This document shows, piece by piece, positions 1 to 13,575 of a stretch of 64,000 nt of DNA. The stretch spans positions 2,060,901-2,124,900 of the forward strand of contig CAUJGJ010000125.1 in assembly GCA_963170055.1 (NCBI GenBank), in the 5' to 3' direction. The notes beneath the pieces were generated by a model that worked only from the letters and a program-made list of their open reading frames with translations, made no database searches and was not told the DNA's origin. Position numbers and translations under genes: made by a program. Every line of letters starts with the position of its first letter. The stretch's first letter is position 1. The stretch is from Halisarca cf. caerulea. Its lineage: Eukaryota; Porifera; Demospongiae; Chondrillida; Halisarcidae.

Positions 1-2095
1 TACTTCTTTGCATAGTAGTACTTGTTTCAGTATTCATTATTCAATGGGTACAGCGTACATACTGTATGTGCATATTGTTATGTGGTCCAGTGGTGATTAA
101 GCAGTGCCTTATCAAAGTAAATTCTCTAGCCTATGTGTCCTGCTTTCTTGCATTTAAATGTTGATAGTTCATTGACTGCATTACAACAAAATATAGATTC
201 TCTTGTAAGCTTGTTGACTGAAAATGCCCACTGCAGTTGGCTTGCCTATGAAAAATTGTGTTATTGTAAACTTGAGGGAGTGAATTGTATATTTATAGAA
301 AGCAGGAAATACGTAGTGTACTTATGTTTTTATCTCAGCAGGAAGAAGCACTTTGCATGATACTATTCGTAAGTACAGTAAATGTATAATAATTATATGA
401 AAAAACCACTTGAAAGCGTACATCACTGTTCTCAGTATTGAAGGTTACTTTTCACAATCCACCTTTCTTGAAGAGAGCCTATTGTGTGATGTCGTATTAT
501 GACCCATATATAGATACCCACAACTGATACTGTGTAGTTGCAGACTCCACATGTAGAAGTGGCTTATTTGCCTGCTCCAATGATTTTGAGATAGTTTAGT
601 AGTTGTTATCACCTACTTATGTACTTCCAAGGACTGCAACTAAAATTGAATATGAGACTGCTGAGGCTTGTGTGTGTATTTGATTCTTCATGAAGGCCTC
701 GTAATATGGTTGACTGCAGCCTGAGGAAGTGGTTGATAATCCATAGTGGCATGTGCCAAACAGTGGTGTAACTACGTACCTGTGTTTGGGAGAATTGCAT
801 GATTGGAGTGTTACTATTTAACGACATCTTCTTGGAGTTACATAGTTAGTCTGGGGTGATCATAGCTTTTATCACCAAGGAGGTACTGTCCATTGTCTAG
901 GATATACGTAGGTTGCAATATGTGCTTTCACACTTGCATGAGCCTTTCAGTCCAGCTACTACACTGTTATCTTATTTGTGGTAATCCATTAATTTGGTAC
1001 CACTCATTCTGATTTCATGCTCTTTGTGCATTCCATATATACGTATATGTGTGAAACTCCCAGAGTGATGTGCTGTAAATATTATTTACAATGTCATGTG
1101 AATCAACCACAATACTCCTTTTTTGTTTAAGTACGTAGGTTTAATCAGCACTGTACATATTATCTACAATGTCATGTGAATCAACCACAGTACTCCTTTT
1201 TTGTTTAAGTACGTAGGTTTAATCAGCACTGTACATATGCCTCTAGGAATGTACCATAAATACTCTCCATTGTAAATTGAGTTTTGTTATGTTTGACAGA
1301 CTTCACGAGGGGCCATCATTCTCAGCAATTTAGGATTCTAATTTGTAGCCCAGTACTTATGCAATAGTGGACTTCACAGGATTTTTATTCACAAATATTT
1401 TTATCACCTCTACAATCCATTGACCAAATTTAGTGACTGCAAATATTGCAGTGTAGGGTATAATATGTACTTCTATGAATTTCATATGCACCATTACAGT
1501 ATTACCACAGTACAGTGGGTATTTTTTGAAGTGAACCGTGAAATATTTTCCCGCAAAAGTTAGTATTACTGCAAGTTTTTTATATCCTTCTGGTATGACC
1601 CATGAATTTTATTACTATGAATAATCCAATTTTTAGCATCCATGCAAGTTTAACCCCTTGAAAAATACCCCATATACATACATATGTGTACACTATTTAC
1701 CTACTTTTATCTTTATATGTGCAGAGCTACGTAGAAATAGCTGCCTGCCATTTTCTGTGCAAAACGTGAATATGGCTGACCAAAATTGGGTTGCGTCAGC
1801 CATTTGGCTGACTACTAAAACTGAGAGCTGAGTCTCTGATATTGGCTATTACAGTTGAGTGTCAATTTGTAGTGCCAATCTCAAGCCCCAGTACTAAAGA
1901 TTCCTTTGTATTAGGTATGTACACATGTATGTACATACGTATGTACATAATGACGGTTAGAAATGGCTGACCAATCTTCAATATGTCCTACCAATATACT
2001 ACTGGGTCAGCTGTTTGTCCTAGCAAAGGTCAAATGCTATTTCTACCACTGCATGTGCATTGTCTTTATCATTTCATCTGATCCATTTTGTCTAG
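1..2095. other. Non-coding stretch upstream of the receptor-tail gene
   Basis: No exon could be assembled here with confidence. It is probably intron or upstream sequence of the membrane-protein gene whose recognisable exons start at 2096. The only clear structure is a tandem duplication at 1083-1238. An open stretch near 150-205 followed by a GTAAGC donor could be a small exon but has no convincing acceptor or recognised product. Confidence 0.4.
1083..1238. repeat. 78-bp tandem duplication, two copies
   Basis: Copy one spans 1083-1160 and copy two 1161-1238. They are nearly identical; visible differences are T/C early in the unit and A/G in the middle. Such high identity points to a recent local duplication. 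No coding potential is seen. Confidence 0.9.
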
Positions 2096-5000
2096 ATTCC
2101 AATTCTCAGTCTGCAACTATTCCTACAGCCAGCTGTGAGTATCTTATCCTTGATACTTATTCATTGAACTTCATTGAACATTTGCATGAGTAGCGTGAAA
2201 TCTTCTCTTTACAGCTGACAATGGAACAAATGGTGCAATCATTCCCATGAGTGTTGTCAGTGGAATAATTGCTCTTGTGTTGATCGTGCTTCTGATTTTT
2301 CTGGTGTTTTACTGCCGCAGGTCAGCTATAATTAATATTCATGCGTATTTGTGTGATTGTGTGGGTGAGAGAAGATGGTTTTGTGATATGGCCCGCATAA
2401 TTTACTCCCTTTAAGAATTCATCACCCCGAATTTGGCCAAGCTAATATTTTAGCAAGTTTGATTTTAACCATGACCATTCCCTGCCATTCTGATTTCTGC
2501 TATATGATTCCATTTTTGTGTGGTACCAGAAGGGATCTACATACATGTATTTGCGACAATCAACTACCAAGGGTGTATTTTCTTGTAGACTCATGCAGAC
2601 TTTGACTGCCAGTAACACTTGCCATAATTTCTGTATCCTGAAGGACCTCTTGTAATTAATGTTGTAGATGTAAGAATTTTTTGCAAATTTTACCATCAAA
2701 ATGTACTTTTGAGATCTATTCCTTATGAATGCAAACAGTTTCAGGTGTTGAAAGGTGAGAATATTATTAGGCTCATTATTACAGGATCCTGCCATAATTT
2801 AGTATACAACCATTTTTGATCAGTTATAACTGACCCACCATAATGTTGAGGAGACCTGTACTTTGACACCCCCACAAACTGTGAATGTGCTGTGTTTATT
2901 GGGTGTAGACCTAATGTTAGAAGTACATAATGTTAGCTTAAACAAAAAAGGGCAGTCAGCATTAAATTATTAAATTATATATTATTTTGATCTTGCCTAT
3001 TTACATAATATGCGGGCTGTTTACATAATATGAGAATGTCACCTTCATCAGTAAGGGAAGGAAAACAAGGCCTGATTTTCACAAGTACTGTCATTATTGC
3101 TTTGTTCCATTTGTATACTGTAATACTGTACATGTGTGTCTGTGCATGTGAGTGTGTGTACATATGGACGTGCGTGTCTTAGGTTACCTTTTGCTGTGTA
3201 ATGGGTGTGGTGAAGTTTAGATGTCTTCATGCATTGAATATTAGCACGGCCTTCTCTGTGAGTGCTAATTTCCCGTGGATTTCATTTGTATCAATGTTGC
3301 CTACATTTTTGTATGACAATTCATTAGCAAATATTTGGTCAGTTACGTATATGGTGTATTTTCTGGTATATGGTAAGGTCTAGTCCATTACTTACAGCGC
3401 TTATTACAATCAAGTTGTTGATTTGTGTAGTATACATGTGCAATTATATTCATTGGCAACCATACGGTGTAGATTTTCCTTATACATGTGTATGGAGTGA
3501 CCCGTTATTATACATAGCAGCTGTAGAATGAGAGGAGATGTTAAAAATTGTACAGTTTTGAATTATGATATGCATGTGTTTGCATAGTATGTTGAATAAT
3601 TATAGTACGGTATTTTCTATTGACTAATGTAGTCGTAGGAAAACAGATGCAGAATTTCGAGAAAGCATAAGGTCTTTAAGTGCTAGCCACGTGAGTATGT
3701 TTATGCACTATTTTAAGCACTACACTCAAAGTTAACATGCGAGCTTATGTTCCCAACTTAATCTCATCTTTATCTTTTGCATATAATAGGACCGAAATAA
3801 TAGCTGTACTATGGATGGGCCTGAGCTTGAAGATGATGTATTTCAGTCAGTGCATCCTGACAATACTACGGAAATAGCCAGTCATCATAAGGTTCAAAAT
3901 TGGCTAGTAGGAAGTTCTGACCCCAAAGATGGGGAGGATGATTCAGACTCTATCAGTGATAGGGATGATGTGCCCTTGCTGTCGCCAGGCAATCTTAATG
4001 AGCCTGTCCCTTTCAGTCCTGTTTGTGTATCAAGTGTCACTCGTGCTACACGAAAAGATTACATTGAAATGCATCAGGCTCCAAAAAGTGGACAAAGGAG
4101 TGGATATACTAAACCGTCTATTGACTTAACGCCGTCTTCACAACAAACTGGTAATTTTTGGGATGAATCACAAACAAGTAGTCCTCTAACTCCCTCCAGA
4201 GTTATTGGGGGTTATGTTGAAGCACAATTTACAGATACACAAGAGCCTACTAGGCAGGAATTAAAAGAATTTTGTGATCATTCTTTGGATTCACCTGTCA
4301 TTCCATCAACAAGTGATCACAAGCCTTTGCATTCACCTGTCATTCCATCAACAAGTGACCACAAGCCAGAGTCTTCATATCAGCCCATAGGAGAAGCTAT
4401 GCCAACCTCTGTAGATGAATTTCTGGCTGTACCTCAAGGTCAGGATGATCTGTGCCCTCCCCAAGGTACACAAGCACCTTTGGGTCATTATACTCTGCAC
4501 CCTCCCCATGGTACACAAGCACTTCAGGGTCAGGATGATCTGCACCCTCCCCAAGGTACACAGGCACCTCATGGTCATTATACTCTGCACCCTCCCCAAG
4601 GTACACAGGCACCTCATGGTCATGATGATCTGCACCCTCCCCAAGGTACACAAGCACTTCAGGGTCAGGATGATCTGCGCCCTCCCCAAGGTACACAGGC
4701 ACCTCAGGGTCAGGATGATCTGCACCCTCCCCAAGGTACACAGGCACCTCATGGTCAGGATGATCTGCACCTTCCCCAAGGTACACAAATACCACAGGGT
4801 CATTATACTCTGCACCCTCCCCAAGGCATACAAACACCACAGGGTCATGGTGATCTACACCATCCCCAAGGTACACAGTCACCTTGGGGTCATGGTGATC
4901 TGCACCCTCCCCAAGGTACACAAGCAGGTCAGGGTCAGGATGATCTGCGCCCTCCCCAAGGTACACAGGCACCTCAGGGTCAGGATGATCTGCACCTTCC

Positions 5001-5142
5001 CCAAGGTACACAGGCACCTCATGGTCATTATACTCTGCACCCTCCCCAAGGTACACAGGCAACTCAGGTTCAGGATGATCTGTATTCTCCCCAAAGTACA
5101 CAAGCACCTTGGATTCCGCCTTCTTTTTATCTACAAAAGTAA
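2096..5142 (+). CDS. 3' part of a single-pass membrane protein with a repeat-rich cytoplasmic tail
   Basis: Four exons join in frame: 2096-2134, 2215-2320, 3639-3690 and 3790-5142 (stop). Each boundary has AG and GT (GTGAGT, GTCAGC, GTGAGT), with phases 1, 2 and 0 matching at each join. The first exon gives a Ser/Thr-rich stalk. The second has a short Asn/Gly stretch, then a ~22-residue hydrophobic helix (about codons 13-34) ending in Tyr-Cys-Arg-Arg, a typical stop-transfer. The third is basic. The last encodes an acidic, Ser/Pro-rich tail of ~450 residues with two copies of a 'HSPVIPSTSDHKP' block and fifteen 15-residue repeats. The layout is that of a type I receptor tail, but no signalling domain is recognised. 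The 5' exons with the signal peptide and ectodomain lie upstream or outside the window. Confidence 0.7.
4435..5109 (+). repeat. Coding minisatellite: 15 copies of a 45-bp unit
   Basis: Fifteen tandem 45-bp units lie inside the last exon. Each encodes a version of PPQGTQAPxGxDDLH, alternating QDDL and HYTL forms. Period and frame never break, so the array is translated throughout. The unit is rich in Pro, Gln, Gly and His and is probably disordered. Both other frames of this array are also long and open because the period is a multiple of three; those are shadows. Confidence 0.93.
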
Positions 5143-6906
5143 GAATGCTCAAAAACCAACATCTTTCTACAAAGGCAAGCAGGTTTTGCAGTTTTTGCTT
5201 GTTAAATTGTAAATGTAAGTACTATTGTTACACTTTGTGTATGTATGTACTATACATTGCATTGCTTTTTCTATAGGATTGTTTATTGTACTTATCCCTC
5301 ACAACCAGTCAAATCTGTAACTATACTTTTATGTACGTACATGTACATGTTGTATAGTATAATAATATATGCTGCATGGGTTAATTTTAATCTTAGCATG
5401 TAACTTGTATGTTCAATGCTATGATTGTTATAGCAGGGTCAATCATTGCCATGCATATGGTAGGATTGGTATTTATGCACTAGTGCAAGCAGTCATGTGG
5501 ATGACTGAGAGCATATAGCCTCAGAATGTAGATTTGCCATGTGCATTCACTGAGACTATTATAGACTAGCTCAAGCTTCATGCATGCACCATCACCAGCT
5601 GCAGGCCTAGCTACAGTAGCTACGCATATCGATCTATATCTACAGGTGCATGTCCCAGTTATTCAAATTTCTGGGTACGTGCATTTCTCAGAGACATGCA
5701 TGGTGACGTCTGTAAGTACATTGCCCACTCTGTCAACAAATTTATGTTGCCATCCTCTATAGCTTGAACCTGTAGGTGTCTATTCCCTCCTTGCTAGTTA
5801 GCTGTTGTGTTGTCACATATATAATATAGACTATAAGACAGGGGTTACGTACCATAATAATTATTTGTATCACTGCAATATATGCATCTTTCCATAGTGC
5901 TTTGTATAGATTTGTATAGATCTATAGATAGATAGATAGATTTCCATGGATAAATGCATATTTTTCCTAAAAATAGTGTTAAATTGTAGAAAAGATTGAG
6001 CACATGTTGGACCGACATGCCTTATGATACCTGGCCAGGGAGAACACTGAACTGTTAATAGCGACAATTAATAATTGATAGCAACGTCATGCATGCAACA
6101 TATATAAAATATACTGACCAATCACATTACTAGCTTGCTATACAAGCTTCGGCCGTTCGTCTCATTTAAATCTTGCATCACTTGAAGTACTGTTGAGTGC
6201 GATATAGCTGCACCAAACAGAAGTCAACTTGATCGTATGCATGATCGTATATAATCCCCATTCAACCATGTATGCCCTATCAGTGTTAAATTGGGGTCGT
6301 TAGTTTTGAAAAGTAATCTCGTTACTATGAAAACTTGCAATACATTACAGTTACATATTACTCATTGACAATAATAAATGTAACTAGTAATAGTACGTAG
6401 ATTACACATTGCTCCCGCAAACAACCTCTAAGTTCCATCCCAGTGACATAGTATGTAGGATCATTGAATGTTAGAATCAGACTTAATTGGCCATTCATGA
6501 AACAAAGGTAGTTACTGTAGATTTCACAACCGAGACAATATCTGCTGGTACAGCCAGAGCACTATATAGTAACGTGACCATCTATAATATCTATAGCAAT
6601 TCTGTGTCGTCCTTGATGACGGAAGCTATACTTTCACTTATAACCATTATTGCATGTATATAGCCACAACCTTATGCAGTCTTAGAATGGGGTAATGTGT
6701 AACTTTCACTACAGAGCTATATGCATATGTAATATGTTACTAGACTAAGTTGTAAGATAATTTAGTTATGCTACTTAATTCCTACTATAACATTATGTAA
6801 TACAGTACATTACTTTGGTAATTAGTTACCCCCAATACTGGCCCTATACATCTCTACCATCATCATACATGGTATATACCTCTTCTAATTTGTTTTTCTT
6901 CCCTTG

Positions 6907-6907
<1 letters not shown>

Positions 6908-6975
<68 letters not shown>
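6908..6975. repeat. (AT)n microsatellite
   Basis: About 64 bases of uninterrupted AT dinucleotide. Confidence 0.97.
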
Positions 6976-6977
<2 letters not shown>

Positions 6978-7148
6978 CAGCTAGCTCCACCTAGCTGTGT
7001 TGATGTGCATGCTCAAGCGCAAGTGGCAAAACTCTTTAGCTTGCTCCTTCTTGTATGCCTTCCCCTTTCTGCACTCACACTAACTTTAGCCAGCCCCACA
7101 TAATATCAAATCTTTCAAGCACTAGAACCTCAGCCTGCCACATATACA

Positions 7149-7150
<2 letters not shown>

Positions 7151-7200
<50 letters not shown>
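7151..7200. repeat. (AT)n microsatellite
   Basis: About 48 bases of AT dinucleotide. Open frames of Tyr-Ile through it are artefacts. Confidence 0.97.
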
Positions 7201-7207
<7 letters not shown>

Positions 7208-8421
7208 AGCAATGTACGTTTGTTCAGCTTTCTCCCATGTACATTGTGGCAGGTACCCTTCAGCTGCTGTGGCAGGAGGTATATACCCCATTAATTTGTG
7301 GATGATATCCTTGTTGCGATGGAAAGTTCTGCTGCATGTCGTCTTTAGATTTGTAGATCAATTTGGGGAGCTGCCAGCATTTGGTCACTTTGTTGAGCTA
7401 TAGAGTTATGAGCTATGGATTGAGCAGGGCATGCCCCAGTTCAATATGCCAATACATCACATCAGTTGTGTTTTTATATTTAGAGCACTTAATTAGTTGA
7501 CTAAGTATATTGCCTGTAAGTATTTGTTTAGTAAGTATAAGTATATATACAGTAAGTGTAAGTATAAGTATACATTGCAACTTCTCAAATCATTTTAATT
7601 GAAATATATATTTAGATGCATATAAAATTGAATTAGTTAACACGTCTAATAATAATTATACTTTTTGTGTTGTGCATGGAGACATATAAGTTGCATCAAG
7701 CTTAAGGATTATTAAAATATCATTGGATTTCTCAATTAAACGCACACAGTCAAAATCAATGAATAATACATTTTAATAGAAACTGGTATAATTTAAATGG
7801 ATTCAGATGCCCATGTGCCTTTGTATATAATTGATTAGATGCTGCATTAATTTTGATATAATTTCAGAATTTTTAAACCATATGTGTATGTACATGTATA
7901 TATAATGATATAACTAGTGTTATTCACCCATGAATGTGGAATAATGTGAGGATGTCTATGAATGATACAGTTGTTATAAGTATCTTCACCTAACTGTATG
8001 ACACACACAGTAGATTGTTTCAGACATTCTATGCTTTAAACAATGACAAAAATAACGCAGGAGCTAAAAGGCTATTATATTATCCTCAGGAGTCAGGGTC
8101 TTTTAGTAACCATCCCAGTACTGTATATTGAGACAGGGAAAAATTACTTTCCACGCACTGTATTGCACCTGCAGTGATACCTCACTGATCGAATACCAAT
8201 TCAACTGAATCCTTTGGGGGCATGTATATACCATCTAGTAGCTAGATTGCACAGGTTCACCCATAGACGTGTATATAATAGTCTTGTATTCTCACTAAAT
8301 TATACTATAATTTGCTGCAGTATCATTTTACAATTGACAAGAATTGTGTATACATTCTGTCTATCAAATTATGAAAGCATAATCTTGGCCATACAATGAA
8401 AAGGATGTGTCAAGGATGTTG

Positions 8422-9976
8422 TTATATACTGTGATAGATTTGACCAGATGATAACTGAAATCTGGAAGTGCTTATTGAATTGACCGCAGCAGCAACTGTG
8501 ACCACTGGTGCAACAATAACAATGATGATGATGATGATAGCAGAAACTATGCTTGTGATGCTGAGCCCAATGCTAAAGAAGGACTGTGTGGAAGCACTGT
8601 GCTCATGGGGACTTGCTAGAGCCTGAGGAAAGGAAAGAGTAAACATTATAAAATGATTGGATTGGGGTACAAATCAGTAGGGAAGGCTTTAAGTTATTAG
8701 CTAAGGGTTAACATAAAATATTTCAAATCATATATTATACAAGGGTAAAGCTTCTGAATCACCTTCCTACTGCACATAAATAACTGGACATACAGTTTGT
8801 TGGATTAAACTTTACTATAATATTATCTCAATAGAATCCTTCCTACTTTAGGCTGTGACAACACTATATACTGTTATATATCAATGCATGCTGCCAATTT
8901 CAGAGAAAGAACCAAAACAGAAAGCATTTTATTTGTGGATCATACCAAAATAGCCAGAATCAAGGCAGGGATGAGGCATGCCAACACCAGGAGAGTATAT
9001 CCACAGAACACCAGTCCAACTATGGAAAGGACAAGTGCCACCATCGCTTTACCGCTGTGATCTTCTTGAGGAGGTGCCACAACAACTGCAGTTGGTTGCG
9101 GTTGAGTGACGACTACTGTACTGGTGGGCTGTGTAAGTAAATTCATAGAAATTCAATAAAATCCAAAATGAATGGAAGACAAATAAGTTACAAAACATTG
9201 TCTGACACATGCATACGGCTACCTACTAGACCAAGTGTGTGCATGTGATTAAGCTGAGAAATAAAACTGTTACAGTAATAATTAGCAACTACCATTTGCA
9301 TACAGGTACATGTATATACATTTACTATATAGATAGCGTACACTACGAGTGTATGCTTACATACTTGAGGTTGGTCAGCATCTACAGAAAATATAATATT
9401 GGAGAAATATATAAATGGCTATAGACCATAACAGTTATAATGGTTTACAAGCAAGCAGACATTTATATACACCATGCAGTCAGTATACATTGCTAAACTA
9501 ACACTCTAAACTACATAGCAGCTAAGTACATAGTTCTACAGCCACACACAGTGCACCTGCATGATGAATTGACTCACAAGTATAACCAGCTGACTCTGGG
9601 GGCTTGTAACCAGGAGCAGGTGGGGGCAGATAGGCTGCATGTGCAAAGAAAAACAAGAATAATGTTAAACAAACAGCAGACTGCATGAGAAATAAGGAGT
9701 TTGAAAGGTAGATAAAGAAACGAAAAGTTAAACTGTCACTCCAGACCTATATAGCACTGGTGACATTAAGTTACATTATAGTATCTCGCGTTACAGCCCA
9801 CATATGCACATGCAGTTAACACCACAATGGATTAACAGGTTATAAGTCCTGGATTTCTCTGAACCCAAAATTCCACACAAGTCTAGATCTGGGTGTCATT
9901 CTTTTCATTTATCTCACACTATAGAATCTGTTGCTGCCATTCCACTCGATTTGCAGCGAAACTTACGTTGAGCCAT
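8422..9976 (-). CDS. Proline-rich two-helix membrane protein, paralogue A
   Basis: Five exons on the minus strand: 9967-9976 (ATG, only MAQ plus one base), 9578-9634, 9365-9381, 8946-9128 and 8422-8622 (stop TAA). All joins keep frame and use GT-AG sites, giving 155 residues. The N-terminus is short and Pro/Tyr-rich. Exon 4 holds a Thr/Val/Gln stretch, the family signature PPQEDHSGKA, and a long hydrophobic helix ending PALILAIL. Exon 5 starts ALASPHEHS and holds a second helix with a run of Ile. Two helices after a disordered proline-rich N-terminus resemble CD225/dispanin or DUF4190 proteins, but I cannot assign the family firmly and no function is claimed. Paralogues B, C and D share the exon plan, so a tandem expansion is clear. 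Confidence 0.8.
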
Positions 9977-12402
9977 GTTTACAATTCCTAATTAATCAGC
10001 CGCGAGGATGTACGCGTGTCAGATCGATGTAGTTATTCTCCACCAAAACCGGCCGAAGGAGCACAAGTTTCTTGAAGTTCGTATTGCACTCACAAGTAAG
10101 CTATATAGAGCAAGATTAACGTTTCGGGTCTAGAAATACTGCCTACACAGGAGGTGAATACTCTCAGTGATTCCTATAAGCACACTTCATTTCAAGATTG
10201 TGCATACACATATATACAGCCAACATAAAATTCATTTCAAATTGTTAATAAAAAGTTAGGTCATATGGGGTCAGGTCGGGTAGGTGATCATCATTAACCT
10301 TACAAGTGGTCTGTGGGGTCCATTGAAATTGTGGAGGCCAAAACTAGACTAATTATGCTAGTACTAACCTATATCAATAATTTTAAAGGACATAGTGCAA
10401 TGAAAAGGGATAATTACTAATGAGAAACCTCAATAATTGTTAGACAGCAAAGAGAAAGCTTGCTAAAACTTTTAATTCACTTTTGTGAATATTTTAGCCA
10501 TTTTTAATATTCTGTACAGGTTCAAGAGAAAGTTGAATTACCTAGATGTTTTAAATATGAACTAGTGTTGCCACAATTATACTGCTACAAGTTTATCATG
10601 ATACTATTTTATTATCTTGACATGTATTACAATGTATCAATATTATTTCATCACGCATGGGTGGTGGAAGATGCATGGGGTAACTATACATCGAAACTAG
10701 TCTGTATAATGAAGATGGTCCGAATGCTGCTAATGTTTGGTCTCTGTAGACAGGTGTCCTTAGACAGAGGTACATTAGTATCACTGAGATGTATATTATG
10801 GCAGCATGTGTTTAAATTTGTACATCTCAATAACAGTAGATATATAGATCGATGGTACATGCATACAGGGGCATGATTTTTTTGTGACAGATTAAAGTGT
10901 ATACGAAAATTGGAAAGAACAGGAACTATAGGGAATTGTGACAACAAACACTTGAATATAGCAAGCTATGGCTGACAGAATCTGAGGACATTCTCAAACT
11001 ATTGAAAACATCACCATGCAGGTCAAGTGTGCATTGTCAATGAGTGTTAGACACTATGAAATTATATTGTTTTCATAGAGCATTCAATGCTACCAGAATC
11101 CAAAGTTCTCCTGGCAGAGATTCTAAATATTTGGTTGAGTGAGCATCATACGTGTTAATATTTACTGCATGATTTGCATACCCCCCCATCCCCCAAGGTG
11201 CGTAATACCCCAGGGAATGCTACATAACACGCTACTCAACATAGATGTGCGCATGGAAAGTGGAAAGTATTATACTAGCTGTTAGTAAGCAATTTTCTAA
11301 TTCTAAGCTTATTGGGTATATAGTGTTGCTAATTCCAAACCAGTGCAGGCACATGGTATGGAAGTTAATGATTTCAGCTACCTGTGGACTTGTTTGATGA
11401 TGTAAGCCTAGTATATATGGGACACTTCCTTAACTACTTCAGTAGTATACCATTTGGCACAATATTATTTCAAGACTGAGGCATAACATTCAGTTTACTT
11501 CACAAAGTATAGAGGAAGCCACACATGCTAAGTGAATTGATTATTGGAGGAACATCTGCAATGTGATGCTATAGGCATGACATTGTCCTGTGTGGTTTGG
11601 GAAGTGAACAGAACAAAGAAATGACAGTCAGTGAGAGGACATGATCAAATCCTGCATGAATGCCTAAAGACTGACAGTCAGCACTTATGCAAGAGTGCTT
11701 TTCATGTAGAAAGATTGCAGTGAGGTCTTGCCATACAAGTTGGTACACATAACGAACTAGTACAAGCCTAACTACATTCATGAGTGTTATAATAGATTTT
11801 TCATGCAAAACATTAACATGTGCATCCTAGGACAAGTATCAATATATCTATGTATCTACCTATCTATATATTATGCATAATATTATATAAATCTGGGTAA
11901 AAGAATCCCCATTGTTAAGTAATGTGTGTACTGGCAATGGGTTAGTTACAAGTGGTGTTATGGTTAAATTTAACATTGTATACAACACATATTATACTCC
12001 ATTCCAAGCATATATGTACTATTATATATAGAATGCTTCTAACTTCAACCATGCAGTTGTGATATTGTAATCCTGTGATTTACTGGCCTAACTACATGGA
12101 CAAGCTCATGCACATGCCCTTGCATTCTATGGCCAGTTATTATAATTCTTTCAGGAATATGATTCCCTTGTTGAATTATTCACTCAATCCACATTATTTT
12201 TTCTTTCCTACCGTCAAATCTATTAGCATTGTTAATTTGTACATTTTGATCAAGGGGTAACTTTCAAATCATAATATATACAAATGGTACAAAAATAAAT
12301 GCATACATGTAACATTAATTTGAAATGTACACTGAGAATTATTACAATGTCATGAAAACACAAATGGGACTTAGTAAATTGTACAAGACTTAGTGTTCCT
12401 TC
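9977..12402. other. Intergenic; no gene seen
   Basis: Sequence between paralogues A and B. Short open frames here lack ATG starts, splice context or recognisable products. The upstream side of paralogue A (9977-10150) would hold its promoter, but no clear TATA or initiator motif could be singled out. Confidence 0.4.
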
Positions 12403-13544
12403 TTATGACGATGAGGGGCTTAATTTGGTATCATAGGAAATGCTTCTGACAACTGCAACAGCTACTGCCACTGGTATGACAATAGTAGCAATGATGCCGA
12501 TCACACCAACAACTAAGCCTGTGATGCTGAGCCCAATGCTGATATAGGAATGAGTGGCAGATCTGTGTTCATTTGGACTTGCTACAGCCTAGGAAGAAAG
12601 AACAATATTGTAAAAGCTCAAATTAAAGTTAAGAACATGCAAAGTTTGTGGTCACCTTCAACTTTAAACATATACCTCCAATGAACATTGTGTGGCTACG
12701 TAGGGTATTCTTATTCTTATTTAACCTGGAGAACCTTTAGCCAGGTCATACCTTTAGCCAGGTCAGGCAATATGCACTTAATTGCCTGACATACATGAAG
12801 TCAAGTAGATCCATGTAGACCAGCATATATCCTGGTATTACTGTTTTACCGTATCTTGTGGAATTATTATGTGATTACATCCACTTTGTTTTAGATATAT
12901 CAGCACATGATCATTTATTTAATGGATCACAATCATTACATCAACTGACCATTTAAACCACTTACATCATTGCATGTGGTAATTGACTTAAAAGGACAAA
13001 AGTGTGTTCAGTTAACGTTCACAAATGAATGTGTGGCAAACATACCAGAATCGCTAGAATCAAGGCAGGGACGAGGCAGACCAACAACAGGAGAGTATAA
13101 CCGAAGAAAACCAGTCCAATTATGGAGAGGACAAGAGCTGCAATAGCCGTATCACTGTGGTCTTCTTGAGGAGGTGCCACAACAACTGCAGTTGGTTGCG
13201 GTTGAGTCACGATCACTGTACTAGATGGCTACATGTATAATATTATACAATATAAGTATGCAGCTACTGTAAGAACCCTATTAGCAAGCTTCATGCAATG
13301 CTCACAATCATCTAAAGTGTAAATGGTCGAGTGTGTACAGTACATGTATGAATCCTTCCATAGGGATCATTCAGAATACATAGCACATGTAAATACTAGT
13401 CAATTGTATCAATGGTCCATTCATATCACTTTACAAGTAGACAGCATACTCAAACAGTAAAAGAAGTGTGAAAACATGCATACCTGAGGCTGATCAGCAT
13501 CTAAGGAAAAAGATAAGATGCAACTGTTGTAAAATTACTAAAAG

Positions 13545-13575
<31 letters not shown>

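Larger units (their letters stand above)
5143..8421. other. Intergenic, AT-rich; no gene seen
   Basis: No exon with plausible splice sites or recognisable protein was found. The stretch holds two (AT)n microsatellites (6908-6975 and 7151-7200), a GATA-type run near 5925-5940, and a weak GTATAA-type run near 7510-7575. Confidence 0.5.

Noticed and set aside
133..360. 75-residue open frame as an upstream exon of the receptor gene
   Set aside because: A GTAAGC donor exists near 207, but no acceptor or domain supports it, and its phase cannot be linked to 2096.
4375..5212. Open frames of 157, 251 and 265 residues in other frames across the 45-bp repeats
   Set aside because: The period is a multiple of three, so any frame without a stop in one unit stays open. 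Only the plus frame that continues the transmembrane exon has splice support.
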